Source: an uncultured Clostridia bacterium (lineage in GTDB: Bacteria; Bacillota; Clostridia; UBA1381). Taken from it: 64,000 nucleotides of DNA. Every line of letters starts with the position of its first letter. Positions within the stretch are counted from its first letter, which is position 1. The notes under the pieces were generated by a model. The model searched no databases. It was not told where the DNA came from and saw only the letters and a list, made by a program, of their open reading frames with translations. The DNA lies in contig CAKSPW010000002.1 of the NCBI GenBank assembly GCA_934486495.1, positions 1-64,000 on the forward strand. Reading direction: 5' to 3'. Of the stretch, positions 1 to 8,932 are shown piece by piece. Both the position numbers and the translations under genes were made by a program.

Positions 1-64
1 GGGCTCGAACCTGTGACATCCTGCTTGTAAGGCAGACGCTCTCCCAGCTGAGCTAAACTCCCGA
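1..64 (-). tRNA. tRNA-Val (anticodon TAC), 3' end cut off by the window
   Basis: The reverse strand begins with the acceptor strand TCGGGAG and continues through a D-arm (TAGCTCAGCTGGGAGAGC), an anticodon stem-loop with loop CTTACAA (anticodon TAC, valine) and the TTCGAGC T-loop. The last dozen or so bases (3' acceptor strand and CCA) lie outside the window. A promoter sits just upstream at 108-136. Confidence 0.93.
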
Positions 65-107
65 CTATTTCATATTGTTAACTTGTATCGCGTCAACAAC
101 ATAATTA

Positions 108-136
108 ATTATAACAGAAGACGACTAAAATGTCAA
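108..136 (-). promoter_or_regulatory. Sigma-A promoter of tRNA-Val
   Basis: On the minus strand TTGACA (131-136) and TATAAT (108-113) are separated by 17 bp, a perfect consensus promoter about 45 bases upstream of the tRNA. Confidence 0.85.
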
Positions 137-344
137 TACTTTTTTTTCAAAAAAGTCAAAGATGTTAATACTGCCTAAAGCTAAAAAAATATATCTTGTT
201 TCAAAAGTGCAAAATGCACATAAAAGTGCCGATTTTATTAAAAATCAATCTTTTTACAATCAGTTAATTATCTCTTAATAATTGTATAGTAAAATAAAAG
301 TATGGTATAACGGATTATATTATTTTTTGGGGGAGATGAGGTAT

Positions 345-950
345 ATGGACGAGTTGTCACTTTTTAATGAGTCGCTTATTTTTATAGAAGCTGCAATTGT
401 TGAATTGAGGTCAGGTCTTGAGATTGTTAAAAAGTGCCTGGAGCGTGAAAAAGGCAGAAGCTGTATAGAAACGGTAAAAAGCAGAGTAAAAACAGGGGAG
501 AGTATTTCCGCAAAGCTGAAAAGCAGAGGACTTCCCGTTACGGCGGCGTCCGCTCTTGAGCATTTGTACGATATTGCCGGTGTAAGAGTTATTTGTTCTT
601 ATATAGATGATGTTTATTCTGTTGCGGAAATGATGAGAAAACGGCGGGATATTGAAATTATTGAAGAAAAGGATTACATAAAAAATCCGAAGCCGAACGG
701 ATACAGAAGCTATCATATGATTTTAAGGGTACCGATTTATGTTTCCGATGAAACATATGTGGTAAATGCCGAGCTGCAAATCAGAACAATTGCGATGGAT
801 TGCTGGGCAAGTCTTGAACACGCAATGAAATACAAAAAAGATATAAAAAGCCCGGAACTTATCGCAAACGAGCTTAAACGATGCGCCGATGATATTGCTT
901 CGGTTGACATTAATATGCAGACGATAAGGGATATGATAAGCGAACAATAG
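345..950 (+). CDS. relQ: Small alarmone synthetase, RelQ/YjbM-type GTP pyrophosphokinase
   Basis: Predicted 201-aa single-domain RelA/SpoT synthetase that moves pyrophosphate from ATP to GDP or GTP to make (p)ppGpp. Visible signatures are the substrate-binding KPNGYRSYH stretch, the following ELQIRT strand and the WASLEHAMKYK helix, all typical of RelQ-type small synthetases. There is no HD hydrolase, TGS or ACT domain. The frame stays open upstream to a TTG at 282, but ATG 345 has a GGGGGAG ribosome site 9 bases upstream and starts where family members start. The OmpR-type regulator gene follows after 31 bp, so the three genes to 3027 may be cotranscribed. The AT-rich 65-344 upstream region holds the tRNA promoter and no other gene; I see no convincing promoter for relQ. 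Confidence 0.88.
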   Translation: MDELSLFNESLIFIEAAIVELRSGLEIVKKCLEREKGRSCIETVKSRVKTGESISAKLKSRGLPVTAASALEHLYDIAGVRVICSYIDDVYSVAEMMRKRRDIEIIEEKDYIKNPKPNGYRSYHMILRVPIYVSDETYVVNAELQIRTIAMDCWASLEHAMKYKKDIKSPELIANELKRCADDIASVDINMQTIRDMISEQ

Positions 951-981
951 CAAGGCTGTAAAAAGGAGCTGACGGTATAAA

Positions 982-1635
982 ATGAAAATACTTTATGCAG
1001 AGGACGAAAAACATCTTTCAAAGGTAATCAGCGCAATACTTACGCATAACGATTATGAGGTTGATTCGGTGTATGACGGTGAGGAAGCGTATAATGCGGC
1101 AAAGAACAACGAATATGACGTAATTATTCTTGATATAATGATGCCGAAAATGAGCGGAACGGATATTGTGCGTGCGATGAGAGATGACGGTGATGAAACA
1201 CCGGTAATTTTGCTTACGGCTAAGGCGGAACTTGAGGACAGAATTAACGGTCTTGATTCGGGCGCTGACGATTATATAGTAAAGCCGTTTGCGGCAGAGG
1301 AGCTTTTGGCGAGAATACGTGCGGCTGTTCGTGCGAACAGAAAGCCCGAAAAAACAATTAAAATCGGGTCTGCCGATTTAAACACCGAAAAGCTTGAGCT
1401 AAAATGCGGAAATTCGGCGCTTCATCTTAACGTTTACGAATGTGAAATGCTGATTATGCTGTCGAGGGGCGAAAGGCTGTCACTTCAATCTATTTTCAAA
1501 AAAATATGGAATGACAGCGGAGATCCGCTTATTGTGAGGATGTATGTCAATTATCTTAACAAAAAGCTTACCTCTGTAAATTCGGGTATGATTATATCGG
1601 ATGATGACGGATATATATTAAAGGCAGAGACGTAA
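982..1635 (+). CDS. Two-component response regulator, OmpR/PhoB family
   Basis: 217 aa. The N-terminal receiver domain (about 1-118) has the acidic pair E7-D8, phosphoacceptor D51 in ILDIMMP, T79 in LLTA and K101 in VKPF. The C-terminal part (about 125-217) is a winged-helix DNA-binding domain, somewhat shorter and less canonical than PhoB (short recognition region, ending in DDGYILKAE). AAGGAG lies about 13 bases before ATG 982, a rather long spacing. The cognate sensor kinase gene follows after 21 bp. The target genes and stimulus cannot be read from the sequence. Confidence 0.9.
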   Translation: MKILYAEDEKHLSKVISAILTHNDYEVDSVYDGEEAYNAAKNNEYDVIILDIMMPKMSGTDIVRAMRDDGDETPVILLTAKAELEDRINGLDSGADDYIVKPFAAEELLARIRAAVRANRKPEKTIKIGSADLNTEKLELKCGNSALHLNVYECEMLIMLSRGERLSLQSIFKKIWNDSGDPLIVRMYVNYLNKKLTSVNSGMIISDDDGYILKAET

Positions 1636-1656
1636 TTCGTCGGAGGTGAGTCGCAA

Positions 1657-3027
1657 ATGAGAAATCTTTCGGTTAAAATCAGACTGTCTCTTTGGTATGC
1701 GCTTGTGCTTGTCATAATCGGTGCGGTGCTTACAAGCTTTATGTTTCTGTCGAGCCGAACACTTGCGGAAACGAACACCCGCCGTATGCTTGCAAGACTT
1801 GTGAGCGATAACAGCGGTAAGATAGAGGCTATCGGCTCGGATATTATTGTCCGCAGAAATTTCAGATATTTTGACGAGGGCGTTCATATTTCGGTTTACA
1901 ATGAGGACGGCGAGCTGCTTTTGGGAGAATTGCCGCCGGATTTTACGCCCGATAATTTTAAGACCTTTAAAAACAATTCCGTATCCGAGGTAACGCGCGG
2001 CGGGCAGAACTATTATGTTTATGACCGTCTTGTGTGGCTCGGCGACAAACAAAAGGTTTGGGTGCGTGGTATAATAAGTGCCATGGCGGCAAAAAATGCG
2101 ATAGGTGCAACGGCTTTTGCAAATACGGTTATAATTGCGTTTCTTATTCTTATAGCGTCCATTGGCGGATATATTATTGCAAGCCGTCTTTTAAGTCCTG
2201 TGGATAAGATAACGAATACGGCACAGAGAATAATAGAAAGTAACGACCTCTCCGAAAGAATTGCACTCGGCAGGGGTGACGACGAAATTCATCGGCTTGC
2301 GTCAACGTTTGACAAAATGCTCGGAAAGCTTGAAAAGAATTTTGAGGCGGAAAAGCAGTTTACCTCGGACGCATCCCACGAGCTCAGAACACCCGTTGCC
2401 GTTATAATGGCGGAGTGCGATTATATGACAAGCTGTAATCTCTCTGATGATGAGTATAGGGAGGCGGCGGCGGATATTAAGGAGCAGGCGGACAGAATGT
2501 CTAAAATGATTTCCGAGCTTCTTGCAATGTCACGGCTTGACAAGGGTACGCAAAAAATTGAAAAAGAGAGAATAAATATTTCCGAAATCTGCGAAATGGT
2601 ATGTAACGACCAGGAGATTATAAATGTAGGCGCGGTTCCGCTTGTGCGAAATATCGAGCCTCAGATTTTCATAAACTCCGACCGCGACCTGATTACGCGA
2701 ATATTTATAAACATTATAAGCAATGCCTATAAATACGGAAGCGGAGGCGAAAGTATAGATGTTTCGCTTGCGGAATCGGGTTCAAACGTGCTTTTCTCCG
2801 TGACGGATCACGGTCAGGGAATTAAAGCGGAAAATCTTGATAAAATTTGGGACAGATTTTACCGTGTTGACTATGCCCGTACAAAGTGCGACACGTCGAG
2901 TACGGGACTCGGACTTTCTATGGTTAAGCAGATATGCGAGCTTATCGGCGCAACGGCAGATGTTGAAAGCAAATGGGGAGAGGGTAGCTGCTTTACGGTA
3001 ACCATTCCGATAGATTGCGAGGTATAG
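1657..3027 (+). CDS. Membrane sensor histidine kinase with HAMP domain
   Basis: 456 aa. TM1 about 12-32, extracytoplasmic loop about 35-150, TM2 about 155-175, HAMP about 176-228, HisKA with phospho-accepting H241 in SDASHELRTP, then a HATPase_c domain with N-box N356 (IISNAYKYG), G1 DHGQGIK (384-390) and G2 TGLGLSM (416-422). It should autophosphorylate and pass phosphate to the regulator encoded just upstream. GGAGGTGAG (1640-1648) precedes ATG 1657. The gene ends 11 bp from the 3' end of a convergent membrane protein gene. The stimulus is unknown; the small sensor loop has no recognisable domain. Confidence 0.92.
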   Translation: MRNLSVKIRLSLWYALVLVIIGAVLTSFMFLSSRTLAETNTRRMLARLVSDNSGKIEAIGSDIIVRRNFRYFDEGVHISVYNEDGELLLGELPPDFTPDNFKTFKNNSVSEVTRGGQNYYVYDRLVWLGDKQKVWVRGIISAMAAKNAIGATAFANTVIIAFLILIASIGGYIIASRLLSPVDKITNTAQRIIESNDLSERIALGRGDDEIHRLASTFDKMLGKLEKNFEAEKQFTSDASHELRTPVAVIMAECDYMTSCNLSDDEYREAAADIKEQADRMSKMISELLAMSRLDKGTQKIEKERINISEICEMVCNDQEIINVGAVPLVRNIEPQIFINSDRDLITRIFINIISNAYKYGSGGESIDVSLAESGSNVLFSVTDHGQGIKAENLDKIWDRFYRVDYARTKCDTSSTGLGLSMVKQICELIGATADVESKWGEGSCFTVTIPIDCEV

Positions 3028-3038
3028 CATATGTGGCT

Positions 3039-3386
3039 TTATCGGTGCGCCCCGACAAATGAGCCTATAACACCGCAAAGCACCATACATACGCAAAGCG
3101 ATAAAAGCTGTCTGCACAATGGTGCACGGCATATAAAATATGCGCCGCAGCAAAACAGAAATATCGACAAAAGAGCTGTTATTATTCCTTTTAACGCTCT
3201 TTTTTCGTTTGCGCCGGCACATACGACGAGTGCACCGATGAAAACACTCAGACACATTGTGCCCCAAAGAAATATTTTAACAGGCATATCCGAATTTGCA
3301 AAATTAAGAGATACGGTCGCACCTGCCGACAGAAAAATGATGAATAAAAGCTCCGTAAAAATTGTTCCCTTAAGTATACCCTTCAT
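3039..3386 (-). CDS. Small four-helix membrane protein, TIGR04086/YrzE-like
   Basis: 115 aa with four predicted membrane helices, at about 10-30, 36-58, 66-86 and 92-112. Its length and layout resemble the clostridial TIGR04086 family of uncharacterised membrane proteins (family call by recollection, moderate certainty). AAAGGAGC lies 7 bases upstream of the ATG at 3386, which supports the minus strand against the overlapping plus-strand frame 3031-3414. It is transcribed towards the histidine kinase and stands alone. No function can be assigned from the sequence. Confidence 0.72.
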   Translation of the reverse strand: MKGILKGTIFTELLFIIFLSAGATVSLNFANSDMPVKIFLWGTMCLSVFIGALVVCAGANEKRALKGIITALLSIFLFCCGAYFICRAPLCRQLLSLCVCMVLCGVIGSFVGAHR

Positions 3387-3510
3387 TTTTTATGCTCCTT
3401 TGCTTTTTGTATAGATATATGACCGATAAGCACATTTTATGAATTTACAACAAAAAAAATATAAATCGTCAAAAATTATTATAAATTTTAAACTGATTTT
3501 GAAAAAAGGG

Positions 3511-3539
3511 TTGACATAAAAAAAAAATAGTGCTATGAT
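3511..3539 (+). promoter_or_regulatory. Sigma-A promoter of the aromatic biosynthesis operon
   Basis: TTGACA (3511-3516), a 17-bp spacer and TATGAT (3534-3539), with TG one base before the -10 hexamer (extended -10). The predicted transcript starts near 3546, about 50 bases before the leader peptide start. Confidence 0.88.
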
Positions 3540-3596
3540 AGTTACAAGCAAAAGGATATTCGGCTTTTGTGTATATTTTGAAAAGGAGAAATCACC

Positions 3597-3674
3597 ATGA
3601 AGTTATCAGTCTTTACAGGCGCATACTTTTACGGCTTTTATTATTATTTTAAAAGTCCTATTTGTGTTGCTTGA
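3597..3674 (+). CDS. Tyr/Phe-rich leader peptide controlling the aromatic operon
   Basis: A 25-codon ORF starts at ATG 3597 with AAGGAG 8 bases upstream and ends at TGA 3672-3674. Nine of the 25 residues are aromatic (5 Tyr, 4 Phe), and codons 10-18 (3624-3650) read YFYGFYYYF. It sits between a strong promoter and an intrinsic terminator (3715-3756), directly upstream of the DAHP synthase, prephenate dehydrogenase and prephenate dehydratase operon. This is the classic layout of ribosome-mediated attenuation: when charged tRNA-Tyr or tRNA-Phe is scarce, the ribosome stalls in this run and the terminator should fail. Proteobacterial pheL is the known parallel. Role inferred from layout and codon content, without experimental proof. 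Confidence 0.9.
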   Translation: MKLSVFTGAYFYGFYYYFKSPICVA

Positions 3675-3678
3675 TTAA

Positions 3679-3718
3679 AGACTTATAAACTTTATTTGAT
3701 TATATTATGTTTATAAAG
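3679..3718 (+). promoter_or_regulatory. Candidate antiterminator hairpin of the aro attenuator
   Basis: CTTATAAAC (3682-3690) can pair with GTTTATAAAG (3709-3718), which includes the base of the terminator's left arm (from 3715). AGACTTAT (3679-3686) can also pair with ATAAGTCT (3736-3743), invading the right arm. A ribosome at the leader stop codon (3672) would cover about 3685 and block both, while one stalled on codons 10-18 would not. Pairing read by eye; the overlaps with the terminator stem are short. Confidence 0.45.
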
Positions 3719-3756
3719 AGGTTACAGGCAATGCAATAAGTCTGTAGCCTCTTTTT
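3715..3756 (+). terminator. Intrinsic terminator (attenuator) before aroF
   Basis: Left arm GAGGTTACAGGC (3718-3729) pairs along all 12 bases, two as G-U, with GTCTGTAGCCTC (3740-3751). Flanking A and T residues extend the stem, and a T-tract follows (3752-3757). It lies 68 bp before aroF, downstream of the leader peptide. Confidence 0.88.
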
Positions 3757-3824
3757 TATATATTTTAGCGCGAAAAATATAAAAAAATCAACACACGTTT
3801 ATCAACGAAAGGAAATGATTTAAA

Positions 3825-4832
3825 ATGATTCTTGTATTGAAAGAAAATTATGAAAAGAAACAGTTTGACCACCTTATTTCGTGGCTTGAGGATAGGCATT
3901 TTCAAACACATATCAGCAAGGGTAGTGAGAGCACAATAGTAGGTCTTATCGGCGATACTTCGTCACTTGATACCGATATGCTGGGGTCGCTTGATATTGT
4001 AAAGACGGTAAAGCGCATAAGTGAGCCGTATAAGAGTGCAAACAGAAAGTTTCATCCGATGGATACGTGCGTCAAGATCGGCGATGCGAAAATAGGAGGC
4101 GGAGGATTTGCGGTAATTGCGGGTCCTTGCTCGGTTGAATCCGAAAATCAGCTTTGCTCGATAGCCGAGGACGTTAAAAAATCGGGTGCGGGACTTCTTC
4201 GCGGCGGTGCATTCAAGCCGAGAACATCACCGTATGCTTTTCAGGGATTAAGACAAAAGGGGATTGACCTTTTGATTGAGGCAAAGGAAAAAACAGGACT
4301 TCCGATAGTTACCGAAATTATGGATATTTCACATCTTCCGCTTTTTGAAAACGTTGATGTAATTCAAGTCGGAGCAAGAAATATGCAAAACTTTGAGCTT
4401 TTAAAGGAACTCGGTCACACAAATAAGCCGATACTCTTAAAGCGTGGTCTTTCAAGCACAATCGATGAGCTTTTAATGAGTGCGGAGTACATTATGGCAG
4501 GCGGCAACAACCGTGTAATCCTTTGCGAGAGAGGAATAAGAACGTTCGAGCCGAAAACGAGAAATACACTTGACTTATCGGCTGTGCCGCTTTTAAAATC
4601 GCTTACGCATCTTCCGGTTATTGTTGACCCGAGCCATGCGTGCGGAATTGCGGAGCTTGTCGAGCCGATGTCACTTGCGGCTGTTGCCTGCGGTGCGGAC
4701 GGACTTATTATAGAGGTTCACAATGACCCGTCCAATGCGCTTTGTGACGGACGTCAGTCACTCACCCCGGAAATGTTTGATGACTTAATGAAGAAGATTG
4801 AAAGGATTAGACCATATGCATACAAAGCGTAA
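3825..4832 (+). CDS. aroF: 3-deoxy-7-phosphoheptulonate synthase (DAHP synthase, type I-beta)
   Basis: 335 aa. Condenses PEP and erythrose-4-phosphate, the first step of the shikimate pathway. Residues about 1-70 form the small ferredoxin-like regulatory domain found before the barrel in Thermotoga-type enzymes, where Tyr and Phe act as feedback inhibitors. The catalytic barrel shows [38 protein letters not shown] and DPSHACG, which hold the PEP-, phosphate- and metal-binding residues. First structural gene after the attenuator. tyrA starts 17 bases before its stop, suggesting translational coupling. Control is thus likely at two levels: attenuation and feedback through the N-terminal domain (family knowledge). 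Confidence 0.96.
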   Translation: MILVLKENYEKKQFDHLISWLEDRHFQTHISKGSESTIVGLIGDTSSLDTDMLGSLDIVKTVKRISEPYKSANRKFHPMDTCVKIGDAKIGGGGFAVIAGPCSVESENQLCSIAEDVKKSGAGLLRGGAFKPRTSPYAFQGLRQKGIDLLIEAKEKTGLPIVTEIMDISHLPLFENVDVIQVGARNMQNFELLKELGHTNKPILLKRGLSSTIDELLMSAEYIMAGGNNRVILCERGIRTFEPKTRNTLDLSAVPLLKSLTHLPVIVDPSHACGIAELVEPMSLAAVACGADGLIIEVHNDPSNALCDGRQSLTPEMFDDLMKKIERIRPYAYKA

Positions 4833-5640
4833 TATTGCGGTTATAGGTCTTGGGCTTATAGGTGCGTCGATTGCCAAAGCCTTTAAAAAATACACGGACA
4901 ACAATGTTTTCGGATATGATATAAATCCAGAAATAATAACTCAGGCAAAATCGGATGGCGTTATAGACGGAGAAGCCGATATACAGTCAGCGGACGTTAT
5001 TATATCGGCGCTGTACCCCAAGGACACGGTACGGTTCGTAAAGTCAAATGCGGCACTGATAAAAAAAGGTGCGCTTGTAACCGATTGCGGCGGTACAAAG
5101 GAGCTTGTTTGCAGGGAATGTGCACCGGTTGCAGAAAAGTACGGCTTTGAATTTGTCGGTGCGCATCCCATGGCGGGAACAGAGCATTCGGGATATGCTT
5201 ATGCAAAGGAGGATATGTTTGTCGGAGCATCGCTTATTATATGCTCAAATGAGAAAAGAGAGGATATGGAGCAGCTGTTCTCTCCGATAGGCTTTAAAAC
5301 ATTTAAATATACAACATCATCGGAGCATGACAGAGTTATTGCCTTTACCTCACAGCTTGCGCACGTTGTGTCAAATGCGTTTGTAAAGAGCAGGACATAT
5401 CCAATGCATCACGGATTTTCGGCAGGGAGCTTAAAGGACTTGACAAGAGTTGCATGGCTCAATGAGGGAATGTGGACAGAGTTGTTTTTTGAAAACAGTG
5501 AAAATCTGGCAAATGAAATAGATACCGTGTGTGAGAATTTGAAAAAGTATTCCGACGCACTGCGGAGTCACGATGCGGACGGTATGCGAGCGTTGCTTTC
5601 GGAGGGCAGAAGAATTAAGGAAGATGTTGACGGCAGATAG
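4816..5640 (+). CDS. tyrA: Prephenate dehydrogenase
   Basis: 274 aa. Oxidatively decarboxylates prephenate to 4-hydroxyphenylpyruvate on the tyrosine branch. The Rossmann fold opens with [12 protein letters not shown]. The catalytic region includes [14 protein letters not shown], with the conserved HPMAG motif, and [11 protein letters not shown]. The protein stops after the helical dimerisation domain; there is no C-terminal ACT domain or fused chorismate mutase. The frame opens at a TTG at 4798, but ATG 4816 has GAAAGGATT 8 bases upstream and gives the expected N-terminus. It overlaps the end of aroF. Confidence 0.94.
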   Translation: MHTKRNIAVIGLGLIGASIAKAFKKYTDNNVFGYDINPEIITQAKSDGVIDGEADIQSADVIISALYPKDTVRFVKSNAALIKKGALVTDCGGTKELVCRECAPVAEKYGFEFVGAHPMAGTEHSGYAYAKEDMFVGASLIICSNEKREDMEQLFSPIGFKTFKYTTSSEHDRVIAFTSQLAHVVSNAFVKSRTYPMHHGFSAGSLKDLTRVAWLNEGMWTELFFENSENLANEIDTVCENLKKYSDALRSHDADGMRALLSEGRRIKEDVDGR

Positions 5641-5661
5641 GAGAGGAGCCTGTTTTACAAG

Positions 5662-6690
5662 ATGAAAACGATAAGAGTAAATGCGTCAAATTCGTATGAC
5701 TGCATAGTAGGGAGCGATATACTCAAAAGATGCGGAGAGCTTACTTCGGAGTGTATACCGTCAGGCAGGGCTTGCATAATAACTGATGAAACTGTTTCAT
5801 CGCTGTATCTTCAAGACGTAAAAAATTCGTATGAGGCGGCAGGCTTTGAATGTGCTGCGTTTATTTTCCCCGGCGGTGAGGATAACAAAAACATGACAAC
5901 AATAGAAAGCATACTCGATTATCTTGCGGACAGCCGGTTCTCAAGAGGAGATTTTATAGTCGCACTCGGCGGAGGGATTGTCGGAGACGTTGCGGGATTT
6001 GCGGCGGCAAGCTATTTAAGAGGTATAAGATTTGTTCAAATCCCCACAACCTTGCTTGCGGCTGTTGATTCCTCTGTCGGCGGAAAGACGGGAGTAAATC
6101 TAAGTGCAGGTAAAAATCTTGCAGGTGCGTTTCATCAGCCGTCGCTTGTTATATGCGATGTTGACACGTTTGAAACAATGAGCCGTGACAGGTATCTTGA
6201 CGGAATGGGCGAAATAATCAAATATGCAGTTTTGGACGGCGAGGACGTTCTTGATAAATACAGAGAAGACAGAATAAGCGGTGTTTGCAGGTGCATAGAG
6301 ATTAAGCGTGATATTGTTGAGCGTGATGAGAGGGAGAGCGGAGAGAGAAAGCTTTTAAATCTCGGTCATACCTTTGCTCATGCCATTGAAAAGCTCAGTA
6401 ATTTTGAAATAACTCACGGTCATGCCGTTGCGATAGGCACAGAGAAAATAGCCAAGGTCGGCGAAAAAATGGGGATATGCGAAAAAAGCACGGCTGACAG
6501 AATAAAAGAGCTTTTAATCAGAGAGGGATTACCTTATGAAACAGGCTTTTCAGCAAAAGAGATTGCAAATGCCGCAATGAACGATAAAAAACGCTTCGGC
6601 GGTGAAATAACGCTTGTTATTCCCGAGAGAATGGGAAAATGCATATTGAAAAACGTTAATACAAAAGAGCTGGAAGAGTTGATAAAATGA
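5662..6690 (+). CDS. aroB: 3-dehydroquinate synthase
   Basis: 342 aa, close to the usual 350-360. Converts DAHP to 3-dehydroquinate using NAD and a divalent metal. Visible motifs are PGGEDNKN, the NAD-binding ALGGGIVGDVAGFAA, PTTLLAAVDSSVGGKTGVN, and the metal-binding LNLGHTFAHAIE and THGHAVAIG histidines. GAGAGGAG precedes ATG 5662. The stop codon overlaps the aroA start as ATGA, so the two are translationally coupled. Confidence 0.96.
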   Translation: MKTIRVNASNSYDCIVGSDILKRCGELTSECIPSGRACIITDETVSSLYLQDVKNSYEAAGFECAAFIFPGGEDNKNMTTIESILDYLADSRFSRGDFIVALGGGIVGDVAGFAAASYLRGIRFVQIPTTLLAAVDSSVGGKTGVNLSAGKNLAGAFHQPSLVICDVDTFETMSRDRYLDGMGEIIKYAVLDGEDVLDKYREDRISGVCRCIEIKRDIVERDERESGERKLLNLGHTFAHAIEKLSNFEITHGHAVAIGTEKIAKVGEKMGICEKSTADRIKELLIREGLPYETGFSAKEIANAAMNDKKRFGGEITLVIPERMGKCILKNVNTKELEELIK

Positions 6691-7865
6691 TAAGAATAAA
6701 ACCTAATAAGCTGTTCGGAAGTATAGCTGCCGTATCCTCAAAATCGTATGCACACAGGCTTATAATTGCGGCAATGCTTTCGGAGGATAAAACGGAAATA
6801 GAAATAAACGGAATATCGGATGATATTAAAAGAACGCTCGAATGTGTGCGTGCGCTCGGAGGTGCATATTTTACGGAGGGAAATACGGTTTGTGTTTACC
6901 CGGTCCGCCGTGGGTGCAATGCGGAAATATTTTGCGGAGAAAGCGGAACGACGGCAAGAATTATGCTCCCCGTGTGTGCGGCAATATGCGCATCGGCAGT
7001 AATTGACGGCTGCGGCAGACTTCCGCAGCGTCCGTTCGGAGAAATTGTCGCTTCACTTCGCCGAGGCGGTGTTAACGTCAGTGCGGAGAAGCTTCCCATA
7101 AGGGTTTCAGGCGGAATGAAAGGCGGAAAATACGAGATTGAGGGAGATGTAAGTTCTCAGTACATTACGGGACTTATGTTTGCGCTTGGTGCGGTCGGCG
7201 GTGGTGAAATCGTTCTTACAACCCCGCTTAAATCCGTATCATATGTCGATTTGTCGATAGATGTTCTTGAAATGTTCGGTGTAAGCGTAAAAAAATTTGA
7301 CAATGGATATAAAATAAGCGGACGGTTTACAACGCCGGGAAGGTGCGTTTGCGAGGGCGATTGGTCAAATGCGGCTTTTTGGTTCGGTGCAAATAAGCTC
7401 GGCTGTGATATATCCGTCAGCGGACTTAGCAGCAGCTCACGTCAGGGCGATATGAAAATAAAAGAGCTGCTTGACTGTGACAAAGCAGATGTTGACAACG
7501 TTCCCGATTTGTTTCCTATACTTGCGGTTGCGGCGGCAGGGAAAAACGGAGAAACGCTTTTGTACAACGCTTCAAGACTGAGGATAAAGGAAAGCGACAG
7601 AATTGAAGCCGTTAAGTCGCTTATAAAATCGCTTGGCGGAGAATGCGAGGCAGGAGAGGATTACTTAAAAATCATAGGCAGAGGAGCGCTGTCGGGCGGC
7701 GAGGTTGACAGCTTCGGCGACCACAGAATAGTTATGGCGGCGGCAATAGCTTCGGTTATTTGCGGCTCGGATGTTTTTATAAAAGGAGAGGAAGCGGTTA
7801 ATAAATCGTATCCCGATTTTTTCAGAGATTTCAAAAGCTTGGGGGGATTGGCAGATGTCATTTGA
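6687..7865 (+). CDS. aroA: 3-phosphoshikimate 1-carboxyvinyltransferase (EPSP synthase)
   Basis: 392 aa, about 30 shorter than typical EPSP synthases (around 425). Transfers enolpyruvate from PEP to shikimate-3-phosphate. Conserved elements are SKSYAHR near the N-terminus, ESGTTARIMLPV (usual form NSGTTxR), RPFGEIVASL, SSQYITGLMFAL, KESDRIEAV and DHRIVMAAA. The ESGTTA variant and short length suggest a divergent clostridial class II form, but no catalytic motif is missing. It overlaps aroB by 4 bp (ATGA) and aroC by 11 bp. Confidence 0.94.
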   Translation: MIRIKPNKLFGSIAAVSSKSYAHRLIIAAMLSEDKTEIEINGISDDIKRTLECVRALGGAYFTEGNTVCVYPVRRGCNAEIFCGESGTTARIMLPVCAAICASAVIDGCGRLPQRPFGEIVASLRRGGVNVSAEKLPIRVSGGMKGGKYEIEGDVSSQYITGLMFALGAVGGGEIVLTTPLKSVSYVDLSIDVLEMFGVSVKKFDNGYKISGRFTTPGRCVCEGDWSNAAFWFGANKLGCDISVSGLSSSSRQGDMKIKELLDCDKADVDNVPDLFPILAVAAAGKNGETLLYNASRLRIKESDRIEAVKSLIKSLGGECEAGEDYLKIIGRGALSGGEVDSFGDHRIVMAAAIASVICGSDVFIKGEEAVNKSYPDFFRDFKSLGGLADVI

Positions 7866-8913
7866 TACGGGAAAAATAAGTATAAGCGTTGCCGGCGAGT
7901 CGCACGCAAGAGCGATTACAATTATAATAGAAGGAATACCGTCGGGCGAGATGATTGATATTGACAAAATCAAAGAGTTTATGCAGCGCCGGGCACCCGG
8001 AAAAAACAATTATTCAACGCAGCGGACGGAAAGCGATGAGCCTGAAATTTTATCCGGTATAAAGAACGGATATACCACCGGTGCACCGATTGCGGCAATT
8101 ATACGAAATAATGACACGAGAAGCCGTGATTACGGAGAAAAGCTTGACTTGCCGCGTCCCGGTCATGCCGACTATCCGGCAAGCGTGAAGTTCGGTGAGC
8201 ATTTCGATTTTTGCGGCGGCGGTCAGTTTTCGGGCAGAATTACGGCTGCGGTCTGCTTTGCCGGAGGTATATGCAAGCAGATTTTAGAAAAAAGAGATGT
8301 TTTCATAAATTCTCATGTTTTATCGGTGCACGGCGTTTGCGATAAGGAATACGGTGAGCATGGAATAGAAGATGTTTCACATAAGGAATTCCCTGTTATA
8401 GACGATTCGGCAGGCGATAAAATGAAAGAAGAAATTGAAAATGCAAGGCTTATGGGAAATTCCGTTGGCGGAGCGGTAGAGTGTGCCGTTTCGGGAATGC
8501 CTGCGGGAATCGGTGACAGCCTGTTCGGCGGAATCGACGGAGAGTTTGCAAAAGCTGTTTTCGGAATACCCGGAGTTAAGGGTGTGGAATTTGGAGCAGG
8601 CTTTAAAGCGTGTAATATGTACGGCAGTGAAAATAACGATGAGTATATAATAAAGGACGGGGCAATTGCTACCGACGGCAACAATCACGGCGGTATTTTG
8701 GGCGGAATGACAAGCGGTATGCCGATAATTCTAAGGGCGGCATTTAAGCCGACACCGTCAATTGCAATGTCTCAAAACACCGTATCGCTGAGCAAAATGA
8801 TGCCTGAGGTGTTAAATATAAAGGGCAGGCATGACCCGTGCATTGCCGTTCGTGCGAGCGTTTGCGTTGAGGCGGTATGCGCTTTGGTTGCTTTGGGAAA
8901 TTTACTTCAATAG
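7855..8913 (+). CDS. aroC: Chorismate synthase
   Basis: 352 aa. Makes chorismate from EPSP with reduced FMN. Family signatures are GESHARAITIIIEGIPSG, RRAPG, RPGHADYP, the FCGGGQFSGR loop, and GGILGGMTSGMPI near the FMN site, with RHDPCIAVRA near the C-terminus. Start ATG 7855 lies inside the end of aroA; GGGGGATTGGCAG just upstream provides a ribosome site. Confidence 0.96.
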   Translation: MSFDTGKISISVAGESHARAITIIIEGIPSGEMIDIDKIKEFMQRRAPGKNNYSTQRTESDEPEILSGIKNGYTTGAPIAAIIRNNDTRSRDYGEKLDLPRPGHADYPASVKFGEHFDFCGGGQFSGRITAAVCFAGGICKQILEKRDVFINSHVLSVHGVCDKEYGEHGIEDVSHKEFPVIDDSAGDKMKEEIENARLMGNSVGGAVECAVSGMPAGIGDSLFGGIDGEFAKAVFGIPGVKGVEFGAGFKACNMYGSENNDEYIIKDGAIATDGNNHGGILGGMTSGMPIILRAAFKPTPSIAMSQNTVSLSKMMPEVLNIKGRHDPCIAVRASVCVEAVCALVALGNLLQ

Positions 8914-8932
8914 AGAAAGGCGGAATTTTAAG

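Noticed and set aside
3031..3414. Plus-strand 127-aa frame downstream of the histidine kinase
   Set aside because: It lies opposite a minus-strand membrane protein gene that has a clean AAAGGAGC site and four clear helices; the plus frame has neither.
8831..8932. 34-codon N-terminal extension of pheA
   Set aside because: It lies inside aroC in another frame; ATG 8933 with its own ribosome site gives the normal chorismate mutase start.
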